Shown: in pieces, positions 18,063 through 28,000 of the stretch | Layout: each line of letters opens with the position of its first letter | How positions within the stretch are numbered: the first letter of the stretch is position 1 | NCBI RefSeq assembly: GCF_036345995.1 | Contig: NZ_CP107796.1 | Span: 5,456,001 to 5,520,000, forward strand | Direction of reading: 5' to 3' | From: Streptomyces sp. NBC_00557 | GTDB taxonomy: Bacteria > Actinomycetota > Actinomycetes > Streptomycetales > Streptomycetaceae | Length of the DNA: 64,000 bases | The notes under the pieces: generated by a model | The model's input: the letters and a program-made list of their open reading frames with translations, nothing else | Database searches by the model: none | Told to the model about the DNA's origin: nothing | Translations under genes and position numbers: made by a program

Positions 18063-18855
18063 CGAAGTCGATCAGCTCCTCCACCCGGCCCAGCAGTTCC
18101 GGCTCCAGGTCCTTGTAGGACGTCACCCGTTTCAGGATCGCCTGCCACACCGCCCCGGTGTTCTCCGACGGCCAGCCCAGGGCCCGGCACACGCCCGTCT
18201 TCCAGTCCTGTCCCTTCGGCACCGTCGGCCACGCCTCGATGCCCAGCGCGGCCGGCTTCACCGCCTGCCAGATGTCGATGTACGGGTGGCCGACGACGAG
18301 GGCGTGCTCGCTGGTCACCGACTCGGCGATCCGCCACTCCTTCGTCCCCGGCACCAGGTGGTCCACCAGCACGCCCAGCCGCGCGTCCGGACCCGGCGCG
18401 AAGGACGACACGATCGACGGCAGGTCGTCCACGCCCTCCAGGTACTCCACGACCACGCCCTCGACGCGCAGGTCGTCGCCCCAGACCTTCTCGACCAGCT
18501 CGGCGTCGTGCCGGCCCTCGACGTAGATGCGGCCGGCGCGGGCCACGCGGGCGCGGGCGCCGGGGACGGCGACCGAGCCGGAGGCGGTCCGGGCGGGCCG
18601 TGCGGGGCCGCCGGACGACGGCCGCACCAGCGTGACCACGCGGCCCTCCAGCAGGAAGCCGCGCGGCTCCAGGGGGAACACCCGGTGCTTGCCGAAGCGG
18701 TCCTCCAGCGTCACCGTGCCCGCCTCGCAGCCGATCACCGCCCCGCAGAAACCGGTACCGGCCTCCTCCACCACGAGGCCCGGTTCGGCGGGCACCTCGG
18801 GTACGGGCTTCTGCTTCTTCCAGGGAGGGGTCAGGTCGGCGGAGTACTGGCGCAT
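18034..18855 (-). CDS. DUF3097 family protein, TOPRIM-like motifs
   Basis: A 273-residue actinobacterial protein of unknown function (MRQYSADLTPPWKKQKPVPE at the N terminus). After an N-terminal beta-rich region (about 25-78), residues 109-117 read RIYVEGRHD and 161-170 read GVLVDHLVPG. This Glu...Asp pattern resembles the metal-binding TOPRIM signature of RNase M5 and primases; that comparison is mine. It is co-transcribed downstream of the MBL hydrolase (34-bp gap) and converges on the Uma2 gene with a 29-bp overlap. Confidence 0.82.
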   Translation of the reverse strand: MRQYSADLTPPWKKQKPVPEVPAEPGLVVEEAGTGFCGAVIGCEAGTVTLEDRFGKHRVFPLEPRGFLLEGRVVTLVRPSSGGPARPARTASGSVAVPGARARVARAGRIYVEGRHDAELVEKVWGDDLRVEGVVVEYLEGVDDLPSIVSSFAPGPDARLGVLVDHLVPGTKEWRIAESVTSEHALVVGHPYIDIWQAVKPAALGIEAWPTVPKGQDWKTGVCRALGWPSENTGAVWQAILKRVTSYKDLEPELLGRVEELIDFVTAAGSGAA

Positions 18856-18889
18856 TCGGATGACGATAGGAGAACCGGTGGACCCGTAC

Positions 18890-19612
18890 CTACGACACGC
18901 CGAAACGGGCCGCCAGCTCGTCGCGTTGGCGCCGTACGAAACCCGCGTCGACCACCGCTCCGTGACCGGGCACGTACAGCGCGTCCTCGCCGCCCAGGGC
19001 GAGGAGACGGTCGAGGGCGTCCGGCCAACGGGACGGGACGGCGTCCGGGCCGGCCTGCGGTTCGCCGGACTCCTCGACCAGGTCCCCGCAGAAGACCACC
19101 TCCCGGTCCCCGGGCACCAGCACCGCCAGATCGTGTCCGGTGTGGCCCGGGCCCACGTTCGCCAGCAGGACCTGGCGGCCGCCGCCGAGGTCCAGGGTCC
19201 ACTCGCCCGAGACCGGGTGGCCGGGCGGCACGAGCGCGTCCACCGCCTCGTCGGCGTCCGCCACCGCGAGTCCGTTGCGGACGGCGTCCAGGCGCAGCGC
19301 CTCGCGTTCGTGGGCGAGGACGGCGTCCAGGCCCACCGCCCCGTACACCTCCGCTCCCGCGAAGGCCGCCGCCCCGAAGACGTGATCGAAGTGGGGGTGG
19401 GTCAGCGCGAGATGGGTCACACGGCCGCCGGCCAGTTGCTCGGCCCGGCCCCGGAGCCGGGCGCCCTCGGCGAGACTGGAGCCGGCGTCCACCATCAGCG
19501 CCGTGCCCGCCCCGAGGACCAGACCGGCCGTGCAGTCCCAGCCGGGCAGCCGGCACCGGCCGACACCCGCGGCCAGCCGTTCCCAGCCCAGCTCTTCCCA
19601 AGTCACCGTCAT
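18890..19612 (-). CDS. MBL-fold metal-dependent hydrolase
   Basis: A 240-residue metallo-beta-lactamase-fold protein with the zinc motif THPHFDHVFG (residues 71-80). Further ligands are likely in NVGPGHTGHDLAV and at a C-terminal GHGAVVD. The 'glyoxalase II-like' arrangement is clear, but the substrate is not. It is the first gene of a two-gene minus-strand unit with DUF3097 and diverges from hrcA. Confidence 0.85.
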   Translation of the reverse strand: MTVTWEELGWERLAAGVGRCRLPGWDCTAGLVLGAGTALMVDAGSSLAEGARLRGRAEQLAGGRVTHLALTHPHFDHVFGAAAFAGAEVYGAVGLDAVLAHEREALRLDAVRNGLAVADADEAVDALVPPGHPVSGEWTLDLGGGRQVLLANVGPGHTGHDLAVLVPGDREVVFCGDLVEESGEPQAGPDAVPSRWPDALDRLLALGGEDALYVPGHGAVVDAGFVRRQRDELAARFGVS

Positions 19613-19654
19613 GCCGCGACGCTATCCGCACGAGCCGCCGTGAGGGCACCGACC

Positions 19655-19685
19655 TTGCCCCGGGTGTACCCGACAGCCGTACACT
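19655..19685 (+). promoter_or_regulatory. candidate hrcA promoter
   Basis: TTGCCC at 19655-19660 and TACACT at 19680-19685, separated by 19 bp. The CIRCE operator starts 13 bp after the -10 element, the usual layout for HrcA repression. The long spacer lowers certainty. Confidence 0.5.
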
Positions 19686-19697
19686 GGGCCCGGGACG

Positions 19698-19724
19698 CTG
19701 GCACTCGCATGCGACGAGTGCCAG
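19698..19724. promoter_or_regulatory. CIRCE operator (HrcA binding site)
   Basis: CTGGCACTC at 19698-19706, nine bases, then GAGTGCCAG at 19716-19724: a perfect 9-N9-9 inverted repeat. The consensus is TTAGCACTC-N9-GAGTGCTAA, so the outer bases are GC-shifted. It indicates autoregulation of hrcA-dnaJ by HrcA. Confidence 0.92.
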
Positions 19725-19781
19725 GCGGACGAACGCAGGACCGAGCGAACCGAGGGGACCACATGCTGGAGGTGCGCGCGA

Positions 19782-20798
19782 ATGCTGAGTGAACGCAGGC
19801 TTCAGGTGCTGCGCGCCATCGTCCAGGACTACGTGGGCACCGAGGAGCCGGTCGGGTCGAAGGCCCTGACCGAGCGGCACAACCTCGGCGTGTCCCCGGC
19901 GACGGTCCGCAACGACATGGCCGCCCTGGAGGACGAGGGGTACATCGCGCAGCCGCACACCAGCGCGGGGCGCATCCCCACCGACAAGGGCTACCGGCTG
20001 TTCGTGGACAAGCTGGCGGGCGTCAAGCCGATGACCGCGCCCGAGCGGCGGGCGATCCAGAACTTCCTGGAGGGCGCCGTCGACCTCGACGACGTCGTGG
20101 CGCGCACCGTGCGGCTGCTCGCCCAGCTCACCCGCCAGGTCGCCGTGGTGCAGTACCCGTCCCTGACCCGGTCCACCGTCCGGCACGTGGAGCTGCTCTC
20201 GCTCGCCCCCGCGCGTGTGATGCTCGTGCTGATCACGGACACCGGGCGGGTCGAGCAGCGGATGGTCGACTGCCCGGCGCCCTTCGGCGAGGCCTCCCTC
20301 GCCGACCTGCGCGCGCGGCTGAACAGCCGGGTCGCGGGCCGCCGGTTCACGGACGTGCCGAAGCTGGTCGAGGACCTGCCGGAGGCCTTCGAGGCCGAGG
20401 ACCGCGGTACGGTCTCGACGGTGCTCTCCACTCTCCTGGAGACACTCGTCGAGGAGAACGAGGAGCGGCTGATGATCGGCGGCACCGCCAATCTCACCCG
20501 CTTCGCGCATGACTTTCCTCTCACGATCCGGCCGGTGCTCGAGGCGCTGGAGGAGCAGGTCGTGCTCCTCAAGCTGCTCGGCGAGGCCAAGGATCCGGGC
20601 GTGACGGTGCGCATCGGGCACGAGAACGCCCACGAGGGACTCAACTCCACCTCCGTGGTGTCGGTGGGCTACGGTTCGGGCGGCGAGGCGGTTGCCAAGC
20701 TCGGCGTGGTCGGACCGACCCGCATGGACTACCCGGGAACGATGGGAGCGGTACGCGCAGTGGCACGGTACGTCGGACAGATCCTGGCGGAGTCGTAA
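19782..20798 (+). CDS. hrcA: heat-inducible transcription repressor HrcA
   Basis: A 338-residue repressor of class I heat-shock genes that binds CIRCE and is kept active by GroEL. An N-terminal winged helix (residues about 1-75) includes [19 protein letters not shown] and [15 protein letters not shown]. The C-terminal dimerisation and sensing domain includes [31 protein letters not shown] about 10 nt upstream supports the ATG at 19782. The CIRCE site lies just upstream and dnaJ begins directly after the stop codon. Confidence 0.96.
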   Translation: MLSERRLQVLRAIVQDYVGTEEPVGSKALTERHNLGVSPATVRNDMAALEDEGYIAQPHTSAGRIPTDKGYRLFVDKLAGVKPMTAPERRAIQNFLEGAVDLDDVVARTVRLLAQLTRQVAVVQYPSLTRSTVRHVELLSLAPARVMLVLITDTGRVEQRMVDCPAPFGEASLADLRARLNSRVAGRRFTDVPKLVEDLPEAFEAEDRGTVSTVLSTLLETLVEENEERLMIGGTANLTRFAHDFPLTIRPVLEALEEQVVLLKLLGEAKDPGVTVRIGHENAHEGLNSTSVVSVGYGSGGEAVAKLGVVGPTRMDYPGTMGAVRAVARYVGQILAES

Positions 20799-21932
20799 GT
20801 GGCCACGGACTACTACGCCGTTCTCGGCGTGCGCCGCGACGCGTCGCAGGATGAGATCAAGAAGGCGTTCCGCCGGCTCGCCCGCGAGCTGCACCCGGAC
20901 GTCAACCCGGATCCGAAGACCCAGGAGCGGTTCAAGGAGATCAACGCCGCTTACGAGGTGCTGTCGGACCCGCAGAAGAAGCAGGTCTACGACCTCGGCG
21001 GCGACCCGCTCTCGCAGAGCGGCGCCGGCGCGGGCGGCTTCGGGGCCGGCGGCTTCGGCAACTTCTCCGACATCATGGACGCGTTCTTCGGCACGGCGTC
21101 GCAGCGCGGCCCGCGCTCGCGCACCCGGCGCGGCCAGGACGCGATGATCCGGATCGAGGTCGAGCTGGACGAGGCGGCCTTCGGGACCACCAAGGACATC
21201 CAGGTCGACACCGCGGTCGTCTGCAACACCTGCAACGGCGAGGGCGCGGCGCCGGGCACGTCCGCCCAGACGTGCGACATGTGCCGGGGCCGGGGTGAGG
21301 TCTCGCAGGTCACCCGGTCCTTCCTGGGCCAGGTCATGACCTCGCGGCCGTGCCCCCAGTGCCAGGGCTTCGGCACCGTGGTGCCGACCCCGTGCCCCGA
21401 GTGCGCGGGCGACGGCCGGGTCCGCTCCCGGCGCACCCTCACCGTGAAGATCCCGGCCGGTGTCGACAACGGCACGCGGATCCAGCTCGCCGGCGAGGGA
21501 GAGGTCGGGCCGGGCGGCGGTCCCGCCGGTGACCTGTACGTCGAGATCCACGAGCTGCCGCACCCGACCTTCCAGCGGCGCGGCGACGACCTGCACTGCA
21601 CGGTGACGATCCCGATGACGGCCGCGGCGCTCGGCACCAAGGTGCCGCTGGAGACCCTGGACGGCATGGAGGAGGTCGACATCCGGCCCGGCACCCAGTC
21701 CGGCCAGTCGATCCCGCTGCACAACCGGGGTGTCACGCACCTGCGCGGCGGCGGCCGGGGCGACCTGATCGTCCACGTCGAGGTCCAGACCCCGACCAAG
21801 CTCGACCCCGAACAGGAACGCCTCCTGCGCGAGCTGGCCAAGCTCCGCGGCGAGGAACGCCCCCAGGGGCAGTTCCAGCCCGGGCAGCAGGGGCTGTTCT
21901 CGCGGTTGAAGGATGCGTTCAACGGGCGCTGA
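20799..21932 (+). CDS. dnaJ: chaperone protein DnaJ
   Basis: A 377-residue type I Hsp40. The J domain at residues 1-70 has the HPD motif in ARELHPDVNPD. A Gly/Phe-rich linker (GGFGAGGFGNF) is followed by four zinc repeats (CNTCNGEG, CDMCRGRG, CPQCQGFG, CPECAGDG) and a substrate-binding C-terminal domain. It stimulates DnaK ATPase and holds unfolded clients. The GTG start abuts the hrcA stop, so the two form one operon under CIRCE. This is the second dnaJ type of Streptomyces, separate from the dnaK operon copy, as inferred from the hrcA linkage. Confidence 0.96.
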   Translation: MATDYYAVLGVRRDASQDEIKKAFRRLARELHPDVNPDPKTQERFKEINAAYEVLSDPQKKQVYDLGGDPLSQSGAGAGGFGAGGFGNFSDIMDAFFGTASQRGPRSRTRRGQDAMIRIEVELDEAAFGTTKDIQVDTAVVCNTCNGEGAAPGTSAQTCDMCRGRGEVSQVTRSFLGQVMTSRPCPQCQGFGTVVPTPCPECAGDGRVRSRRTLTVKIPAGVDNGTRIQLAGEGEVGPGGGPAGDLYVEIHELPHPTFQRRGDDLHCTVTIPMTAAALGTKVPLETLDGMEEVDIRPGTQSGQSIPLHNRGVTHLRGGGRGDLIVHVEVQTPTKLDPEQERLLRELAKLRGEERPQGQFQPGQQGLFSRLKDAFNGR

Positions 21933-21954
21933 GGTGAGGCGCTGAGACGCTGGG

Positions 21955-21979
21955 TACGGGGTGTTTTCCGCACCCCGTA
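21955..21979 (+). terminator. hairpin terminator after hrcA-dnaJ
   Basis: TACGGGGTG at 21955-21963 pairs perfectly with CACCCCGTA at 21971-21979 around a TTTTCCG loop, 23 bp after the dnaJ stop. Confidence 0.7.
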
Positions 21980-22045
21980 TGCCAGCGGTTCATGCCGTCG
22001 CAAGCCCGATTCGGACTCTTTCACAGGACGTGACAACATGCGGTC

Positions 22046-23149
22046 ATGTCCTCCGCGCTGACCGATCTCCTCCTGCACCCGATCGTGCAGGCCCCCATGG
22101 CGGGCGGTGTCTCCGTCCCGCAACTCGCCGCCGCCGTCTCCGAGGCCGGTGGCCTCGGGTTTCTCGCCGCCGGGTACAAGACCGCCGACGGCATGTACCA
22201 GGAGATCAAGCAGCTGCGGAGCCTCACCGCCCGCCCCTTCGGCGTGAACGTGTTCATGCCCCAGCCCGAATATGCCGAGTCCGGTGCGGTCGAGGTCTAC
22301 GCCCACCAGCTGGCCGGCGAGGCCGCCTGGTACGAGACCGAGCTGGGCGACCCGGACAGCGGCCGGGACGACGGCTTCGACGCCAAGCTCGCCGTGCTCC
22401 TCGACAACCCGGTGCCGGTGGTCTCCTTCCACTTCGGCGTGCCGAGCCCCGAGGTGTTCGACAGCCTGCGCCGGGCCGGCACCTGCACGCTGGTCACGGC
22501 CACCACCGCCGAGGAGGCCCGCGCGGTGGAGCGGGCCGGTGCGGACGCGGTGATCGCGCAGGGCGTGGAGGCCGGCGGTCACCAGGGCACCCACCGCGAC
22601 GTCCCCGAGAACGACGGCGCCGGCATCGGCCTGCTGTCGCTCGTCGCGCAGATCCGCGAGGCCGTGGACATCCCGGTCGTCGCCGCCGGCGGCATCATGC
22701 GGGGCAGCCAGATCGCCGCGGTCCTCGCGGCCGGCGCGAGCGCGGCCCAGCTCGGCACCGCCTTCCTCGCCACCCCGGAGTCCGGCGCCCATGCCGTGCA
22801 CAAGCAGGCGCTGACCAACCCCCTGTTCACGCACACCGAGCTGACCCGCGCGTTCTCCGGGCGGCCGGGGCGCGGACTGGTCAACCGGTTCCTGCGCGAG
22901 CACGGCCCGTACGCCCCCGCCGCCTACCCGGACGTCCACCACCTCACCTCGCCGCTGCGCAAGGCCGCCGCGAAGGCCGGGGACGCGCAGGGCATGGCGC
23001 TGTGGGCGGGGCAGGGACACCGGCTGGCCCGCGCGCTGCCCGCCGCGGAGCTGGTGGAGGTGCTGGCCGCCGAACTCGACGCCGCCCGGACAGCGTTGTC
23101 GGCCAAGGGCGGACTGGGCGGCCCGGGCCGACTGGGCGGCCGGCGATGA
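22046..23149 (+). CDS. nitronate monooxygenase (FMN-dependent, NPD family)
   Basis: A 367-residue FMN TIM-barrel protein resembling 2-nitropropane dioxygenase. It oxidises alkyl nitronates such as propionate 3-nitronate. Visible motifs are VQAPMAGGVSVPQLAAAVSE at the N terminus, GVNVFMPQ, the FMN-contacting GVEAGGHQGTH, IPVVAAGGI and GASAAQLGTAFLATPES. It overlaps the rsmE start by 4 bp (ATGA at 23146-23149), so the two are coupled although they have no obvious functional link. Confidence 0.9.
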   Translation: MSSALTDLLLHPIVQAPMAGGVSVPQLAAAVSEAGGLGFLAAGYKTADGMYQEIKQLRSLTARPFGVNVFMPQPEYAESGAVEVYAHQLAGEAAWYETELGDPDSGRDDGFDAKLAVLLDNPVPVVSFHFGVPSPEVFDSLRRAGTCTLVTATTAEEARAVERAGADAVIAQGVEAGGHQGTHRDVPENDGAGIGLLSLVAQIREAVDIPVVAAGGIMRGSQIAAVLAAGASAAQLGTAFLATPESGAHAVHKQALTNPLFTHTELTRAFSGRPGRGLVNRFLREHGPYAPAAYPDVHHLTSPLRKAAAKAGDAQGMALWAGQGHRLARALPAAELVEVLAAELDAARTALSAKGGLGGPGRLGGRR

Positions 23150-23898
23150 CCGCGCCGGTGTTCGTCGTCGACTCGCTCGAGGGCGTGGGCCCCGGCTCGG
23201 TCGTCGACGTCACGGGCCCCGAGGGACGGCACGCGGTCTCCGTACGGCGCCTGCAGCCCGGCGAGCAGGTGGTGCTCACGGACGGCAGGGGACGCGGGGC
23301 CGCCGGGGTCGTCGTCGGCGTGTCCGGCAAGGACCACCTGGTGGTCGAGCCCCACGAGTTCCCGGTGGAGCCGGAGCCCAGCCCCCGGATCACCGTCGTG
23401 CAGGCGCTGCCGAAGGGCGACCGGGGCGAACTCGCCGTCGAGACGATGACGGAGACCGGCGTCGACGCGATCGTGCCCTGGCAGGCCGCCCGCTGCATCA
23501 CCCAGTGGAAGGGCGAGCGCGGCCAGAAGGCGCTCGCCAAGTGGCGGGCCACCGCGCGCGAGGCCGGCAAGCAGTCCCGCCGGCTGCGCTTCCCGGAGGT
23601 CGCGGACGCGGCGAGCACCAAGCAGGTTGCGGCACTTCTCGCCAAAGCGGACTTCGCCGCCGTGCTGCACTCCGACTTCGGGCACGACAGCGGGCGGCTG
23701 GCGACCGCCGAACTGCCCGCCGAGGGCGAGATCGTGCTGGTCGTCGGCCCGGAAGGCGGCGTCGCCCGGGACGAGTTGGCGCTCTTCGAGGAGGCGGGTG
23801 CGAAGGCGTACGTGCTCGGTCCTACCGTGTTGCGTACATCGACCGCCGGCACCGCCGCCGTGGCCCTGCTGCTGGGCCGCACGGGCCGCTGGTCCTGA
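23146..23898 (+). CDS. rsmE: 16S rRNA (uracil1498-N3)-methyltransferase
   Basis: A 250-residue SPOUT methyltransferase that methylates U1498 in 16S rRNA. The N-terminal PUA-like domain has GPEGRHAVSVRRLQPGEQV. The C-terminal knotted SAM-binding domain has ALPKGDRGELAVETMTETGV, LVVGPEGGVARDEL and the final LGPTVLRTSTAGTAAVALLL. The ATG at 23146 overlaps the stop of the upstream gene. In many bacteria rsmE follows dnaJ; here nitronate monooxygenase lies between them. Confidence 0.95.
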   Translation: MTAPVFVVDSLEGVGPGSVVDVTGPEGRHAVSVRRLQPGEQVVLTDGRGRGAAGVVVGVSGKDHLVVEPHEFPVEPEPSPRITVVQALPKGDRGELAVETMTETGVDAIVPWQAARCITQWKGERGQKALAKWRATAREAGKQSRRLRFPEVADAASTKQVAALLAKADFAAVLHSDFGHDSGRLATAELPAEGEIVLVVGPEGGVARDELALFEEAGAKAYVLGPTVLRTSTAGTAAVALLLGRTGRWS

Positions 23899-23923
23899 CC
23901 CACCGACACCCTGGGGGAACGCC

Positions 23924-24316
23924 GTGGAACTCGCCCAAGTCCGGCTCCTGGTCACCGACTTCGCCGCCTGCTACCGCTTCTACGTCGATGTCCTCGGCCT
24001 CAAGCCGCAGTCGGGAGCGGCCGAGGGCCCGTACGAGAAGTTCAGCCCGCACACCGGCTCCGCGGGGATCGCGCTGCAGGACCGCTCGATGATGGCCGAG
24101 GTGCTCGACGAGCTGGGCGAGACGGTCACGGGGCATCGCTCGCTGGTGGTGCTGCGGGTGGACGACCTGGATGCGTACGTGTCGGAGATCACCGGTCGTG
24201 GTGCGGTGGTGGTGCACGGGCCCGCGCCCATGACGGACCGCATGCGGGTGGCCCACCTCAAGGACCCCGAAGGGAACCTGGTGGAGCTTCAGCAGTGGCT
24301 GCTGCTGCGCGGGTAG
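23924..24316 (+). CDS. VOC superfamily (glyoxalase-like) protein
   Basis: A 130-residue protein with the vicinal-oxygen-chelate fold. The first beta-alpha-beta-beta-beta unit contains FAACYRFYVDVLGL and the second contains DRMRVAHLKDPEGNLVELQQW. The C-terminal Glu is a probable metal ligand. The exact reaction is not evident; lyase, dioxygenase and antibiotic-binding roles all occur in this family. The GTG at 23924 follows GGGGGAA with normal spacing. It lies 25 bp after rsmE. Confidence 0.85.
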   Translation: MELAQVRLLVTDFAACYRFYVDVLGLKPQSGAAEGPYEKFSPHTGSAGIALQDRSMMAEVLDELGETVTGHRSLVVLRVDDLDAYVSEITGRGAVVVHGPAPMTDRMRVAHLKDPEGNLVELQQWLLLRG

Positions 24317-24411
24317 CTCGCGCTGCCGGGGCGCTGCCCGCGGCCGCCCCGTACGGGTGAGTGGCCGTATGTGTTCTTCCCCCGTGCCCGTGCCGGTGGC
24401 ACCCTCCCTGC

Positions 24412-24954
24412 ATGGGGGTTTCGAGAGGGAATCGGCGAGGGATGCGGGTGGTGGCCGCGGGCGGTGCCGTCGTGGCGGCCGGGGCGGCCCTGGTGGCGTG
24501 TCAGCCCGGTGATCTCAGCACCACCTCCGCCGCCTACACCACCGACACCACCGCGACGGCGAAGCTGAAGCGGCAGCACGTCGACGTCAGCTGGCTCACC
24601 TGCACCGGGAACTACGGCGGCGGCTCGGCGAAGAGGACGCCGTCGCCCAGCGAGAGCACCGTGGTGTCCGTCGACTGCCGGGGCGAGACCAAGGACGGGC
24701 GGAGGATCACCGTCACCGGGAAGGTGACCAGGGCCGTCGACGGCGCCTGTGTGCGGGGGGATCTGACCGCGGAGGTCGGCGGCAGGCAGGTGTTCCACGT
24801 CGACGGACTCGGGGACTGCGACGCCACGACCGGGCCGACGTACAAGCCGCCCACCTATCAGCCGGGCGGTGGCAGGCCGACCGTGACCGTCACCGTCACC
24901 CGGACCCTGTGGTGCAAGGGCGACCCCACCTGCTGGCCCGTCCAGGGCAAGTGA
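24412..24954 (+). CDS. secreted lipoprotein of unknown function
   Basis: A 180-residue predicted lipoprotein. From the ATG at 24412 the N terminus is basic (GVSRGNRRGMR), followed by a hydrophobic stretch and a lipobox ending ALVAC at about residue 30. The mature part contains two pairs of cysteines and a Pro/Thr-rich tail with a VTVTVTRT run. It resembles other uncharacterised Streptomyces surface proteins. A shorter start at ATG 24442 has a good ribosome site but would lose the positive charges needed for export, so the longer form is preferred. Confidence 0.65.
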   Translation: MGVSRGNRRGMRVVAAGGAVVAAGAALVACQPGDLSTTSAAYTTDTTATAKLKRQHVDVSWLTCTGNYGGGSAKRTPSPSESTVVSVDCRGETKDGRRITVTGKVTRAVDGACVRGDLTAEVGGRQVFHVDGLGDCDATTGPTYKPPTYQPGGGRPTVTVTVTRTLWCKGDPTCWPVQGK

Positions 24955-25000
24955 TCGGAACACCGGGCGCGGTACACCCGCCGCTGCGTACAGTGACGGG

Positions 25001-28000
25001 GTGACTCAGGGTGCCGCTTATCTCCGATATCCCCATGTACACGGCGACTTGGTGGCCTTCGTCGCCGAGGACGACGTCTGGCTCGCGCCCCTGGAGGGCG
25101 GCCGGGCCTGGCGGGTCAGCGCCGACAACACGCCGGTCACCACGCCCCGGATCTCCCCGGACGGCCGGCACCTCGCCTGGACCTCGACCCGGGACGGCGC
25201 GCCCGAGGTGCATGTGGCCCCCGTCGAGGGAGGGCCGGCCGAGCGGCTGACGTACTGGGGCAACCGCCGTACCGAGGTGCGCGGCTGGACCGCCGACGGG
25301 CGGGTGCTCGCGCTCGGCGCGCACGGCCGGCACACCTTCCGGCACAGCTGGGCGTACGCCGTCCCGCTGGACGGCGGCCCCGCCGAGACCCTGCCGTACG
25401 GCCCGGTCGGCGATGTGGCCTTCGGCCCGGCCACCGTGCTGCTGTCCGCGCCGATGGGCCGCGAGGCCGCCCACTGGAAGCGCTACCGGGGCGGCACGGC
25501 GGGCAAGCTGTGGATCGACCGGGAGGGCGGCGGGGACTTCGAGCGGCTGCACGAGGAGGTCGACGGGAACATCGAGTGCCCGGTGTGGGTGGGGGACCGG
25601 ATCGCTTTCCTGTCCGACCACGAGGGCACCGGCGCGCTGTACTCCTCCCTCGCCGACGGCTCCGACCTGCGCCGGCACACCCCCCTCGACGGCTTCTACG
25701 CCCGGCACGCCTCCGGTGACGGCAGCCGCGTCGTCTACAGCTCCGGCGGCGAACTCTGGCTGCTGGACGACCTGGAGAGCGCCGAGCCGCGCCGGCTGGA
25801 GGTGCGGCTCGGCGGGCCCCGGATCGATCTGCGCCCCCGGCCGGTGGACGCCGCCCGCTGGTTCGGCGAGGCGTCGCCCGACCACACCGGGCGCGGCAGC
25901 GCCGTCTGCGTGCGCGGCGGGATCCACTGGGTCACCCATCGCTCCGGGCCCGCCCGCGCCCTCGCGGCCACCCCGGGCGTCCGCGCCCGGATGCCGCGCA
26001 CCTTCCGCGCCGACGGCGAGGAGTGGGTGGTGTGGGTGACGGACGCGGAGGGCGACGACGCCCTGGAGTTCGCCCCGGCGACCGGGACCGTGCCGGGCGC
26101 CCCGCCCCGCCGGCTGGCCGCCGGGCAGCTCGGCCGGGTGCTGGAGCTGGCCGTGGCCCCCGACGGCAGCCGGGCCGCCGTCGCCGCGCACGACGGACGC
26201 CTGCTCCTCGTGGAACGGGAGACCGGCGAGGTCCGCGAGGTCGACCGCAGCGACGACGGCGAAGTGTCCGGGCTCGCCTTCTCACCCGACTCCGCCTGGC
26301 TGGCCTGGGCCCACCCCGGCGCCCGCCCGCTCTCCCAGCTGCGCATCGCGCACACCACCGACCTGTCGGTCACCGAGGCGACCCCGCTCCGCTTCCAGGA
26401 CTACGCCCCCGCCTTCACGCTCGACGGCAAGCACCTCGCCTTCCTCTCCAACCGCGCCTTCGACCCGGTCTACGACGAGCACGTCTTCGACCTCGCGTTC
26501 GTCGTCGGCGCCCGCCCGCACCTGATCACCCTGGCCGCCACCACCCCCTCGCCGTTCGGCCCGCAGCGCCACGGCCGCCCCTTCGAGAGCCCCGACAAGG
26601 ACGAGACCCCGGACAGCGAGGGCACCCCCGCCACCCGCATCGACCTCGAAGGCCTCGCCGACCGGATCGTGCCCTTCCCGGTGGAGGCCGGCCGCTACTC
26701 CACCCTGCGCGCCGCCAAGGACGGCGTGCTCTGGCTGCGCCACCCCGTGCACGGCGTCCTCGGCGCCGCCCGCGCCCACCCCGAGGACCCCGGCCCGCAC
26801 ACCGAGCTGGAGCGCTACGACCTCGCCCAGCGGCGCCTGGAGCATCTGGCCGCGGACGCCGACCACTTCGAGGTCAGCGGCGACGGCCGACGCGTCCTGC
26901 TGTGGACCGGCGAACGGCTCCGGGTCGTCCCCGGCGACCGCCGCACCGGCGCCGACGACGACGGCGACACCAGCGTCACCGTCGACCTGGCCCGCGTCCG
27001 GCAGACCCTCGACCCGGCCGCCGAGTGGCGGCAGATGTACGACGAGACCGGCCGCCTCATGCGCGACCACTTCTGGCGCCCCGACCTCGGCGGCGCCGAC
27101 TGGACCGGCGTCCTGAACCGCTACCGCCCGCTCCTGGCCCGCGTCGCCACCCACAGCGACCTGGTCGACCTCCTCTGGGAGGTGCACGGCGAACTCGGCA
27201 CCTCGCACGCCTACGTCATCCCCGCCGGCGGCCGCGGCGACGGCCCCCGGCACGGCCTGCTCGGCGCCGACATCTCCCGCCACCCGGACGGCAGTTGGCG
27301 GGTCGACCGGATCCTGCCCTCGGAGACCTCCGACCCGGACGCCCGCTCCCCGCTCGCCGCACCCGGCGTCGCGGTCCGCTCCGGGGACGCGATCATCGCG
27401 GTCGCGGGCCACCCCGTCGACCCGGTCGTCGGGCCGGGGCCGCTGCTCGCCGGCACGGCCGGCCGGCCGGTGGAACTGACCATCTCCCCGGCGGGCGGCG
27501 GGGAACCGCGCCACACGGTCGTCGTCCCGGTCGCCGACGAGGAGCCGCTGCGCTACCACGCCTGGGTGGCCGACCGCCGCGCCCACGTCCACGCAGCCTC
27601 CGGCGGCCGGCTCGGCTACCTCCACGTGCCGGACATGCAGGCCCCCGGCTGGGCGCAGATCCACCGGGACCTGCGCGTGGAGGTGGCCCGCGAGGGGCTG
27701 GTGGTCGACGTCCGCGAGAACCGCGGCGGCCACACCTCCCAGCTGGTCGTCGAGAAGCTGGCCCGCCGCATCATCGGCTGGGACCTGCCGCGCGGCATGC
27801 GCGCGACCAGTTACCCGCTCGACGCCCCGCGCGGCCCGGTCGTCGCCGTCGCCAACGAGTTCTCCGGCTCCGACGGCGACATCGTCAACGCGGCGATCAA
27901 GGCCCTCGGCATCGGCCCGGTCGTCGGCACCCGCACCTGGGGCGGCGTCATCGGCATCGACAGCCGCTACCACCTGGTCGACGGCACCCTGGTGACCCAG

